64,000 bases of DNA from NCBI GenBank assembly GCA_014904985.1, contig MU128918.1, forward strand, positions 124,001 through 188,000. Direction: 5' to 3'. A program made the position numbers and the translations under genes. Below are positions 46,857 through 58,760 of this stretch, piece by piece. This DNA comes from Hydnum rufescens UP504. Taxonomy: Eukaryota; Basidiomycota; Agaricomycetes; Cantharellales; Hydnaceae. Every line of letters begins with the position of its first letter. Position 1 is the stretch's first letter. Below the pieces are notes generated by a model. That model did no database searches, was not told the origin of the DNA, and was given only the letters and a program-made list of their open reading frames with translations.

Positions 46857-49800
46857 TCACAATCTACCGGCACCCCTCCCTGCCAAGTTAGCTCCCCCTG
46901 ACCGATCTGAAGGCATCGGATTTGGGGAATATGGCCTCTGAGGGGATGCTGATCGATATTGATCAGCAATGTTTAGTGGGGGTGGGGGCAAGCTCTGTTG
47001 GCGTAGATCCCTGTCACCCAGGGTGGAGGCCGAGGCCGAATGCCGGGCGGTGCTAAAAGGACGTGACGGTGGGTATTCGTTAGAAGGTGAGGCCCTCGGT
47101 GGATAATTGTGAGCAAGCAGGGGAAGATCGTCTGCTGTGCGATTGAAATCTAAGCGCGATAATTCGATGTTGCTCTGACTAGCTGACAGGCTCGATTTCG
47201 CCCCATGTCTCATATATGATTCAAGTTCAGGATTGGAGCCGAAGGTATTGCTTTGCTTCAAAACCGGAGACCCTGCGCGAGAAAAGTCATCTGAGAGCAT
47301 GGTGCCTGTGCCAACACTGCGGGCATCCCAGTCGGCTTCCCCACGATCACGTTGATACAGCGTTGGATCGTACTCGAGGTCGGTCTTCGAGAACAAGACG
47401 ACGTTAGAAAAATAATCGTCCTGGAGGAAAATTTTTTCTTAAAGAGACAAACCTGTTCAATACCAGCGATCCTGAGCCCTCCTGAGGTGACGGCCGCGGA
47501 CACTTTCTCCCCTCCGTACTCCTTCAGGCCTGTCTGATCCATGTCGATGCGACCGTGATAGACTTGAGGTAAAAGGTGGACCATCTTTGCATGAACCATC
47601 GGTGTGAACAGGTCCGCATGCAGAGCGGGGTGCCCAAAACGTTTCTCAAGCTTTCCACCACGTCTGTCTCCTTGCGTGGAGTGAATTTTGCTCGCCGCAG
47701 TTTCGTGCTCATCAGGAACGTAATAGCGGAAGGTGAGAGCGAATTGATGGTCCAGCCAGGCCTTGAAAATCATAACGATGAACAGTGGTGGGACGGCCGC
47801 AATCCACAAGTATCGTTTCCACCCATGAACAAGCCCGATTGCTGCCATAAGAATATGAGTCGTGAATCCACAGTTAGAGAAGACCAGCGCAGTGACGTAC
47901 TAAGGATCATTAAGAGGTGCATAAAGACGGTAGAAAAGAGTAATCGATTGATGACGACGTTCCACAGTCGCTGAAAAGACAAAGGGCAGTCAAGAGACCG
48001 CTGAACAATGAGACGTTTATATGCACTGACGCCTCCAGATTCTACTTTGGTCACATACACAAACATCAGCTGATATTTGTATACGATGGAGCTGACCCAG
48101 AAGACGGCAGCAGCGAGAAGAGGTACGAGAGGGGCAAGGGGAGCATAAGCAAGCGCCACAGCAGCCATGAACAACTAAAAAAGGGGACATCAGTACGTCC
48201 ATTTCAGATGGTTCCTTCCGGTGACCCACCAGTGATGGACTAGGTGATGGGTCATACTCAGTAATCGAAGCCGAGCGATGCAAATGAACCTATGGTACGC
48301 ACTAGTAGACAGAATATTCGAAACTCTGGGGCTGTGTCCACTCCCTAATATCTCGCGGAGTACGTCCGAACAGACTAAACCACAATTTCATATGAGTAAG
48401 ATGGCAAAGACTTGGCCCCATGAATGAATGTACCGCGTCTTTATCGATAACCAGACCAAGGTGATCAATTGTGCAAGATCAAAAAACACAAGGAAGCCGC
48501 GAAGACTGTGCATCCCATCAGCAAATACATGGAAGGCACCGAAGAATGGATCTTACGGGAAGAAGGTCAGCCAATAAGAGGATTGCTGAATGTATGTATT
48601 TTGAATCTGTCCGGGGAGCTCTGAGACAGTCAAATGACATAAGGGGCTGGTTTCACGAAGTAGACAACCTAGCTACTTACTGCTGACATTGCGGAATATT
48701 TCCGATGCGCTCTTATGCTGTCCGATTTCTAAAATGATGACTGAAATGGATTCTACAAAAGAAGATAAGATTAAGCCGTGAGGGGGAAATACAAGATGAC
48801 ATACGATACAGCACTCCGATGAGGGTGAAAATGATGAGTTGTGAGATAATCAAGAGACCATAGTAGCGCGCTGTGACCGCGCGGTCCAGGCGTGAGCGGG
48901 TAAGCTTAACGGAAAGAAGTATTGGAATCCAGATGCCTCATGCTCGTCAAGAGATATCAAACTCACATCACCTTGATACTTGGAAAGTGCGCGCATGATT
49001 TTGGGAAGGAAGAAACCAAAAAAGGCAGAAATGGCTGGAGGAAGCACACCTGGAACCAACGGGATAGTATTAATCCCCTCGGACTTCGCTGATAGCTGGG
49101 ACGCCACATACCACTAACTATTGTAAAACTCCACGAGCTCTTCTGTGCCCATGTTTGCAAGAAAGGGACGAAGGCTTGGACCTAGATATCATACAATCAA
49201 ATGCCATACAAATCTCTAGAACACTCAGTAGACTCACAGTGGATAAATTGGCCAGGAACGAGATAACAAGGAGAGGGAGCGTATAAAAGAAGCCAACGAG
49301 GGTAAGAATGAGAAAACCAATGATTCGATCCTTCATTCGTGTGGCATCTGATTTGACAAGATTACGCCAGAGCTATTCAACAAGCGAGTTTAATTTATAT
49401 GAGCATGAATGGGTCGGTTGAGAAACGAGACCAGATACTGACAATATCCTTGGGGTTAGGAGCAAGTCCGATGAGGGCACCCTGCTTTGTCTTCCCTGCG
49501 AGAGTCTTGGCGACAGTATGAGCGTAGGGGACCGCAGCCATGGACGCGAAGCCATAATTTTCCGCTTTCTTGAGGTCGATCTTGGATCTCCAGTCCTCAA
49601 TTGCAATTTCAGCCTTTTTGATCCGATTGCTGAACCGAATTTTTAGATTCCAAATCCGGCATATCATTGTGAACACGATGCAACGCACGTGTAGAAATCG
49701 ACTGCGTCTACTTTCCGGCCTCCAATGCCCCAGAAGCCGCCCTGGTGAATCATGGGCCTCTTTTTGGCAACCTGACCGTTTTTCAGATACCGCACAAGGA

Positions 49801-50892
49801 CTTCTTCAAGATCCCGGACTGCCTGATTATGATATTCGATGAGCTCTGGAAGTTGACCGACACGGCGACCTATGTGCACTGCAGTGGTCGGGTATGGGAT
49901 CCGAAGGCTTTCAAACAAGGACTTGAGGCCCTGATCAGACTGGAGCTTCTTTGGCACACGCAGAACCATAAGGGTACGAGCGTAAAAACTCTTGTTGTAC
50001 TCGTCTGAACGGAACCAGACGTGCCGCAGACGGACGACCTGGTGCAGACCATGTATTAATGAAGGGTCAAGGGTTGAGGATTGAAGCGGATTACCTCTCG
50101 CCAGTGGTACCAGCAAAATCCAAGGACCAAGAAGGCTGATGCCAGGCGCTGGTCAGTCAGTGATATTCGTTATGCCAGTAGTCCTCAAGGCTCAACTGAT
50201 GACGTAGGTCATGGCAACATGTACGAAGAGAAGATTTCCGCGGACATCTTGTACGGTAGCCATACTAAGCGATGTCCGATTTTTTGGAGTGTGCCTCAGG
50301 TTGTACGTTACGTTGATTGGGAGAAGGATGGCACATGTTATAGCGGCAATCGCGGTGAAAAGCCATCGTAGAAGGCGAAGAAAGCGAAGGTAAACGACTG
50401 CATCAAGGCCAACCTTTTCAAGAAGCTCAGGCTCCCGTGTGTGGATGAGGGGCGAAATCCAAGAAAAGAAACCCGGGAGGATACGAGGGGCTGTTTCTCT
50501 CCCTTGTAATACTTGACCTAGATCATGGTTTCGTAAACAGTTTCTATTGTGAGAGCACGAAGTCGTAGTTCTCACTTTCGGTTCGTATATTATCTAAGAT
50601 TGCCGAAAAGAGTGCGGGTTTGCAAACACGTTGAATGACAATACGGTATGCACTCACTCGGTTTCGCGGTCGAAGTATATTGAAAGCGAGGACAGTTCCG
50701 ACCTTGCGAGGAGATAGGAGATATTCTCAGCCAGAGAGATCGAAATGGATACCAAGACACGGGATGTGCATCACATACAGAAAGGCCCAACATAATGATT
50801 AAGTTGGAAAGGACAGCACGAGGCCCAATCTTGCTGTTAGATGCAGCAAGCTCTTGGGCAATCTGGTCTATGGGGTTGGTGGAGGTGGACAT
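46857..50892 (-). CDS. CSC1/OSCA-type calcium-permeable channel (DUF221 family)
   Basis: A plasma-membrane hyperosmotic or mechanosensitive cation channel family. The N-terminus MSTSTNPIDQIAQELAASNS is followed by a first TM segment, then FFSWISPLIHTREPELLEKV and LDAVVYLRFLRLLRWLFTAI (50575-50192). The cytosolic domain shows RHVWFRSDEYNKSFYARTLM, LPELIEYHNQAVRDLEEVL and GFWGIGGRKVDAVDFY. The pore-forming part has LAPNPKDIVSIW, GFLILTLVGFFYTLPLLVIS, LPPAISAFFGFFLPKIMRAL, SKYQGD, and the conserved GRTPREI and YYS region near 48320-48360, plus further helices near 48180. The C-terminal cytosolic tail (47396-46857) is Ser/Pro-rich (SLPPPPLNIADQ) and likely regulatory. About a dozen short introns interrupt it; not every exon edge was resolved, so hidden frame breaks are possible. 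Confidence 0.85.
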
Positions 50893-52605
50893 GACTGGGT
50901 AACGTGGGACTTAAGGTGGTCGTGAAGAGAGGCGAAAGGGTCGTCGGAGAGTGCTGCCTGAGCGCCGGAAAACAAGGAATGGGTGCAAAGGGAGAGCCTG
51001 AGCCTGAGTAAAGAAGAGAACCACGGCGTTGTAAAGAAGGAAAACAAAAAGGGTGACAATACAATACGTAAACAGCTGTCCACATGGCTATCTCCGCCCA
51101 CAACGGTGCATTCCTCCTAGCCTTTGTTAATCATGACAACGCTCCAGTCGTCCCAGCAGACAAATAACCGATGTCTTATTCTCTCTCTTCAGGCCGTGTA
51201 TGCCTTCCAGTGGACCGCGAAGAACAACCAACTCTGCGTTATGTAAATATTGTGCACACGTAACTATGAGAACGCCACTGTCTTACGATGATTGTGAGCG
51301 CAACAAATCAACGCTCTGGCGTGCCGTGATGGCGGCGTTATATATCTTACTTATGAGGTCTTAGGAAGATGTACATTGTACATACACAACGCCCCAACGC
51401 CTTCTACCGTTCCGAATTCGCAGTTGCACACGAAAGTATATTAATGCCATTTCCTGCATCAGATCTCAGAAAACTTTGTAAGAAAAGTATGCCCCCCTTA
51501 GATCCAGCGGGTGCTGGAACTTGCACTTGAATCGTCGGGCAGGCTGGCGCCGTTGGCCGGCAACTTGCGTGATCCGTACAGGGGTCGCAAGTCCACCTGT
51601 GACTGCATAAACATCAGTCATATTAGAGGGACTGTACTGGGGGGCGATCCCCCTCTAATTAGAGTCCTTTATCTCTTGTGCCGTACCCCGTCAGATACCG
51701 CGGTGCACAGGCTACAACTGATTTATTGGGCATATCACTAATAATCGCCGGAGCGCCGAGCGACTCGGCTCGAATCTAAGTCACCAACCCAATGTCTCCA
51801 CCAAACTCCCCCTCACCTTCGAGCCAGCAAGTCCCTCTCTGGGTCGAGTCACCAGTTCTTGTAGAGAGCGTCGGTTCGAATCACTCCTACCAAACTGGGT
51901 CCCCCATATCATAGTACCATACTCTGGGACTTGGGCTCGGACATTCCTGAGGTCTCTCTCCAGAGTTTCATGCATTTCCTAGCACCACCTCGGCCTGATT
52001 TCGATGTGATGTCGACGCCACCACAATGGAAATGCTCAATCAGCGCCTAGAGGCAATCCTTACCCCCTCGGGACGCTGGATTGCATTTAAATTTGAAAAA
52101 GAACCTAAACATCAACATAGCGGGGAGTACATGTGTGTTTGAACCGATGACACCTATCTTCCAGAAAGTCATCTGTGCAATAATTGCCAGTTCCAAACTT
52201 AGCGTAGGGGACTGCTCCACCGATTTCTTACAGAACCCGTCACCCCACCCGAGACTATAGAGCTGGAAACCGCTAAAATGAGGCTGCACATATCGGGAGT
52301 AGCGTCCTCCTGTGTGTCCGAATCAAAACTCCGGCCGCGTTCCCGAAGAGCTCAATTGCCTTTGTGGCAAATTCTATAATTACTGCCATATCTGTCCAAG
52401 CACCCAGAACTAATCAGCATTAAGAAGATGTTCCATTTATCGAAGAGTACGTTCCAAATAACATGAGCCAATTCGGCGATTACTGTAAATTAACGCAAAG
52501 CGGGGGGGGGGGAACGAAAGTAAAGCACGATACGCATGAGTAACAAAGGTGCAATAAATTAAACGAGTGCAAGCAAAAGTTTCCTGATCTTGGAAGGCCC
52601 AGTCG
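50893..52605. other. Intergenic between the CSC1-like and PAL genes
   Basis: About 1.7 kb. The first 200 bp are the likely 5' region of the CSC1-like gene, rich in purine-run repeats. A short inverted repeat (ATTAGAGGG, 19-base loop region, CCCTCTAAT) lies at about 51622-51659. A T-arm-like motif (GGTTCGAATC) near 51871 has no matching acceptor or anticodon arm. A run of nine or ten G is at about 52502-52511. No gene was recognised. Confidence 0.45.
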
Positions 52606-55255
52606 TCATTGAAAGAGGTCAATGACGACTCCTTGCATTTTCCCGTCACGTATACTCTCGTAGATGATACTGACGTTGTCGCCAACCACCAAATCCCCAA
52701 AGCCATCTTCGAATAGCGTGAGGTTTTCGTATCCGTGCATCTTTATCCCAAGCGTGCAACGCACAAACTCGTACATCGGACGGGTCCCATCGAGGAAGGG
52801 GCTAGCAGGCGCCGGACCGCGAGTCCCATCAAGATACTCGGTGCGAAGAGTATGGAGAAGATTGGCGGCGCGTTTGGCGAAGGAGGCGCGGAACGCTCCA
52901 ATGGAGGTAAGTACATCGGCTGTAGGCTGACCGCAGAACACCCCAGACGATGCGGACGGATGAAGCAAGAACCAGTTCACCAAGGGAGTCGTACAGGCGG
53001 CAGCTGCGGATACCAGACGAGGCACCGCATCTTCAGTCGTGCTGCTGTCAAGAGCATTACGCACGGTAGTGAGAAGCGTAGGGTAGAGTGCGGTTTGTGA
53101 TGTTGTAGAGAGATGGGCGTCGAAGTGCACCGCGAGTTCATCAGAAAGGATAGTTTGTATGCCACGGTCGAATTCTCGCTGAAGGGTGCGGAGATCGAGA
53201 GCTAAGAGCACCCAATTACTTGTCGATATATGACGAGGAAACTATCAATTTAAAATGCACACCTTGACATAACACGTATAGGTATGAGGAAATAAGCTTC
53301 AAAGGAGACACGTCAGTCCGGTGCAAGGACGTCAAACGAATCAGAATTCACCCACCATTGTGAGAACTTCAAGGGAAGTGATCGTGGCGCGAGCCGAAAT
53401 GAGGGCGAGAGAACTATGCAACATCCTCGATCAGTGCAATTCATTATCCATACATAGTTGTGCAACTTACTTTACAGATTGGTTGTGCATCTCCGCTGAC
53501 TGAATGTGCGTCGAAACAGGATTCGCGAGGTATCCAAGTTCGGAGACGTATGCAGCAGCCGCGATATCGATCCCTTTCCCGAAGTAATTCACGCTGGGAT
53601 CGGATGCAGCGAGAGAGGGTGGAAGACCGTTGTTGAGAGCAGGATTAAGGAGTTCGGTCAGTTGTGCGAAAAGAAGTTTGCCAAAGTGATACAGCGAAAG
53701 ACGAGTCTGTTCCATGGGATTTGTTACAGCCATAGCTTGGAAGTTTCCACCGTGGTGGATGTGGCCAGACTCGCCATCGATGAGCGGGTTATCTGTGGCT
53801 GTTAATTTCGATTTCGTGACTTTGGCATTTTTCGGCCTGTCGAATCTAAGGATCAAAACTTACTGGAGTTGCACTCTTGTGTCACCGCGGCGAGAGCCGA
53901 CAAGATCGTTTCCAACTGGGGGCCCAGGAACTGCGGTGCGGTTCGCAAGGCATACCTATCCTGACGGAGCTTCCCCACGTCCTCCTTGATGGATAATTCT
54001 TTCTCCCCGCCAAGCGCCGCAAAACTACTTCCTTCCAGGAGCTCATATACATTTTTGGCTACTTCAATTTGACCTCTATGGGGACGTGCCACATCATGGA
54101 TGAACGGCTCGAAAGAACCTAATAAAGGAATCAGGACCACCAGGAATACCAGGCAGTACAATATCCCACCTTGCGCCCCGAGGAGGGCCTCCGTGCCCAT
54201 CGCGGTGCACACTTGAGCGAGAAGGGCGACGTGCGCCGCGTCGTTCAGTGCCAACGTAGCCAAACCAGCCGAGAACGCAGTCCCATTCAGACAGGCCTAA
54301 GTGTTCCTTTGCCTCAAAAACAACATGTTTGAGACCATGATCTCGGAATGCCTTTACTGCTGGAACTATGCGACGAGGGCCGAAGGCGGCAGGACCATCG
54401 AATACACGAATAGCTGGGTTTCCAATTAGGGCTCCCGCCACATAAGACAGCGGAGATAGATCTAAAATTGAAAGAGGCATTAGCCTAGGCCTGCGAATGC
54501 GTAGGCAAAGAATTCATCTACGCACCTCCGGAAGCAGAGATACTACCACGGAGAGGAACGACTGGAATGATATTCTCCCGAAGGAGTTCGCCAAGTGCCG
54601 AGATGAACTCCCAACGCACACCAGAGTGTCCGCGAATCAGACTGTTCATGCGAATCAAGATCGCAGCACGTACCCATGACTCGGGCATGGAGGTGCTGGC
54701 AATAGGATCGGAAAGAGGAAGCACAGTGGAGGGCTTGGAGGAAAAAGGGAGAACACCTGCAGCCTGGTGCTGCAGAAGGGCTTTTCCAAGGACGAGAGAA
54801 TGTTCAGTGCGCGTATCTGCGCTACCTCCAAATCCTATTCCGACGAATGATTATAATGGGATATGAAGAAACACAGTAGTAACGCACCAGTGCTGACACC
54901 ATAAACACTACATCCGGTGGCCAACTTGCCTTCAATGACTCTCTGGGCGTCCTCCACTCGTGAACGAGCGGTGAAGGAGGATTCAAGAGTTACGGGAGTA
55001 GAATATCGTGCGGCAGCGACAACATCAGCTATGGAGAGGGTGTAGCCGTTGACGAGGACGGGTCTGCCTGCCCTAAACAGTGGTGCAGAAGTTAAGAAAA
55101 ATACGGAAAAGAGGAGACCAGTAACTGAACTTGTGAGCATTTAGCTCTCTTTGTATACGAATAAATGCATCGAGCAGAGTAATGTTCCCATCACACTTGC
55201 TGGGTGTGGCAGGGGTCACGGGATTCGTGACAAAAGAGGGTGGTGCGATGGTCAT
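52606..55255 (-). CDS. Phenylalanine ammonia-lyase, copy 1
   Basis: Deaminates phenylalanine to trans-cinnamate with an autocatalytic MIO cofactor. Segments in order: [68 protein letters not shown], intron, [12 protein letters not shown] (tyrosine lid loop); LRGSISASG, intron, [21 protein letters not shown] is the MIO-forming triad. Then [17 protein letters not shown] core, [20 protein letters not shown], and [17 protein letters not shown]. The C-terminal helical domain ends [18 protein letters not shown], stop at 52606. The exon structure equals that of copy 2. One extra base near 54291-54293 (after EAKEHLGL) breaks the frame; copy 2 is intact at this spot. The segment [20 protein letters not shown] differs from copy 2 by a compensated shift. 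Confidence 0.92.
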
Positions 55256-58200
55256 TGAACGAGACTACGTCGTCAAGTCGTGGGCACAAAGAATAGACGG
55301 CTGATAAGTTGGAGAGCTTCGAAAAATGTGACCCTTTATAACCCCCGTGCCTTGATGCCACCTAGTTGCCTTCTGTATACGTATTGAAACGATCAGCCCC
55401 ACTTTTCTGATGGCTCATCTCACTGACCGAAGGGAGTTTTTTCCACAGAAAGGGCCATCGGCGGACCCGGATTCGAATAGGAACAGAATTCTCGAATTCA
55501 GTGAGCAAGCCTGAGAGTGGAACGTGAGCCACGCCCAGTTCGTTTTCCCTGAAATGCGTCGCGATATATAGCTGGATGACACTCAATACCAAAGATCCCT
55601 GTGAGCTTCTAGGGTAGACGGTATCTGTTCACTGAGCTTGACACTAGATTCAGCTAAAAACTTAGGTGCAAATTCACTGATTTGGCAGAAGCTGCTATTC
55701 GAGCTATACCGCCGACCCGGAAATCCCCTCCAGAATCAGTTAACATTTGGGTCAAAATCGACCCCAAATCGGTGAATTTCGGATCTCGCGTGGTCCGAGG
55801 CCCCCAAAATCAGCGAACCTGGCATCCAGGCACAAAACCTTAAGAATTGTCCCAGACCCTCAAAAAGTCCATACACCGACCCACACGCTCAGAAACCTCC
55901 CAAAAAATCTCCGTCCAAAGCCATTTAACACCCTTTTGTCATCACCTGCCTTCAACAAATAAGGAAAGCAAATGGAGACAAAGCCCGACGGGGATTCCCA
56001 CGATGTATCCGAAGCCAGTCAAAACCCCTCGGACTTGAACAGAACTTGGCATCCCTGGTTAACCTAACTAGGTCGCTCACGGCCCAGAGAGCCCGATCAG
56101 TGAACAGGCACCTATCGTTAAGGATGCCCGACTCTCCCACGCTCTGAGTCGATCTAGCTAGAGCCTCACGTTCTTGGCGTTCGGGATTGATATTACGTAA
56201 GATGCCAGACACGCTATATGGAAGACTGAGCATTGGCTATTTCGTGCAAGGAAGTTACAGTCTGCAAAAGCAGACAATACTAACAAAAACTAGCTGGATT
56301 ATCGTATTCGTCGATGGAAGGGAAACCTGAAATTTGATTTTGGTCATTTCGGGATTCAACACCGGGGGTCCACCCAAATATTATTATATTGTAAGTTGCG
56401 CTACTCGAAGCTGTACCTGTCAGACTCAGTTGTATGTGTCAAAGTTCTTGTGAATGCAATTGCGATGACAAATACCCCAAGGGTCGCACGTTCAATTTAC
56501 CTGGTCATTCACCGACCAAAAACCACCCTCCTCCAAGGCTCTTTCCTCTCGAAAAATATAAAGCAGTTCCTTTCACATCCGGTTGCCCAATGAACTCCGC
56601 TAGGATAAACGATCAATCCAGTAATAAGCCCGCAGAGGGCTGAAAGTCATTACAAAGGAGCGTAGCGTTGGAATCTCGAACTTTGTGGCCATAGAGAGCA
56701 CCCGCCTGGCTGAATCTCTCATAAATGAGAAGAGAAGGGTCAGAGTAACCACCCGAATCAAGAGATCAACGACAGGACTAAAACATGCCATTCCTTAGGC
56801 TTGTGGCCCATTGGAGTGAGTGAATAAAAAGACATGTTACTGTGTGACAATTTGAATTGAAGGTATAGTACTGTACTTGATGGTTTGATGGTGGCCATGG
56901 GACACCAGGACCCATGCGAGCCCTAGGTGAATCGGTACCCAGTGGGTCGCAGGTTGTTGAAAGCCAGGTATTTATTACTATAAAAGGCGATATCCCACGT
57001 CCCGGAATTAGCCATGACAATGAAAACGACTCCCGTTGAGCTCTTCATACCTCCTGGCATCCTACGTATGTCTCAACTACACGGTGCATCAGAATGCAAA
57101 GCTCCTTTTCTGTACCGGCTACAGGCGGCTTTGTTGCACTCTTATAGTGTTTGAAGCTCATTTTGTACCCAAAAACCCGGAATTTAGACCTATATGTTGT
57201 TGTTCAAAATTGGTTTCAAATTACCGGATCTGGGGTACCGCTTCACCTGGGCCCTGTGACACCTGGCTTCCCGTCGTCCCAATTGACAGCTTCCCTGAAT
57301 ATACTGTATACTGGATATTTGATTACATAATATACCATACATGTACTATTTTGACCGTATACGTATGTTCATCGATAAGGAAATCTATTGTTTGAGGAAA
57401 TTCCCGATCTGAACCAGTCTGAACCCCGAACCCCGATGAGGCTCGAGGGGTCAGAACAAAGGCGCTATGACGCGTAACTGAATTAAACCTACAATCGACA
57501 TAGGCCAGTAGTGTGCACTGCTGAGCACACTCGCTCTTCATTCCCCGAAAGCCCAACAACGTATTTGGTAGTCTGGTACTATTAGTCATCACCCTCATTG
57601 CCGCCACCGTGTAATTGCCGTTTCTCTTCTACACCTTTCAATTCTCTGCAACTGGCCATATTGGCATGTAGTTACAGGCTGTATATACAGCAGGGCTGTG
57701 CCCCAAAAATTGTGGAATTCCACCTGTTATGTCACTTTTACCTCAGGGATCCCACAAATTCAGCACTTTTTAAGCACCCGAAATGCTCCTGTGAAATATC
57801 TAGACTAGTCCCCAAGCAAAAACTGTCCTGGAGGTCTTGGCTAAGTTTCTGGGAAGCTATAGACAAGATGCCAGCTCTCTAGGTGGTCACCAGCACATCT
57901 GAGAATGTGAAGATGATGGGGCCAACAGTGACAAGGAGAACAAATATCAACCTTTGGGCTCACTAACTAAGTACGATGACACTACCTCACTATAATGGGT
58001 GATCCCAAGCCCATCTCATCCTCAACCTTGCCCTCAGCCATGATGGATTGGAGCTCACATCAATTCAACAGAATTTGTTAGTATTACCGACGGATCAACA
58101 CACAGATACAATCCACAATCCAGCTACAGATATGGGACCAATCCCGCCTCCAGTTTGCATCACTACACCTAGGGATGCATCAGACAACATGATAGGAAGG

Positions 58201-58760
58201 ATTTTGCTGGAACTGGGGGGTGCGGCAATGAAGCCCCAATTACGCGGGTTGCCGACCCAGAATGAGTACTTGACGCGGATTCCTCCCACCACCATCAATT
58301 TTGCATATAATCCCTCATAATTTTTACAGCTTGTTTACAGTATCATTATCAACATTCTTGCCAAGTTTGGGCATGACGGAGGCCTGTGTCATGTACAGGA
58401 GAGTTTTTTTGTCACTTCGCGGCAATTACCCCGTAAGTAACTAGTACCGACTCTACTACAGTACTACGAGAGCAAAAGTTGGATCAGCACCTTCAAAGTT
58501 CAAAGTTTCAACTACGGATCTAGCCGCCGAATTGATAGATATCCGTGCAAGCGCAGAGCGCTAGCTGGTACTAACACACGATTCCATTTATTCAACGAGT
58601 ACAATAACATAGCCAATCGGCGATTAAATTAGCGAAGAATTACAACAAGGTGGGTGGCGGGGGGGGCTCAGAAGAGCAAAAAAGTACGAGTACGAGTACG
58701 AAGGTCGTTAGAACGAAGATGTAATATCGTAAAACCATGTAAATCAACCGTCCGAGTCGT
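55256..58760. other. Gene-poor spacer between the two PAL genes
   Basis: About 3.5 kb holding the PAL1 upstream region and the PAL2 3' flank. Short frames at 55747-55962, 57036-57395 and 58048-58320 carry no recognised motif or splice logic. Runs of C- and A-rich sequence at 55740-55960 resemble degraded mobile or satellite-like DNA, but no terminal repeats or transposase motifs were found. At 58625-58710 there is a G-rich run (GGGGGG) and a repeated TACGAG unit (about 58686-58700). Confidence 0.5.

Noticed and set aside
51860..51890. T-arm-like motif suggesting a tRNA or SINE
   Set aside because: No acceptor stem, D arm or anticodon arm can be built around it.
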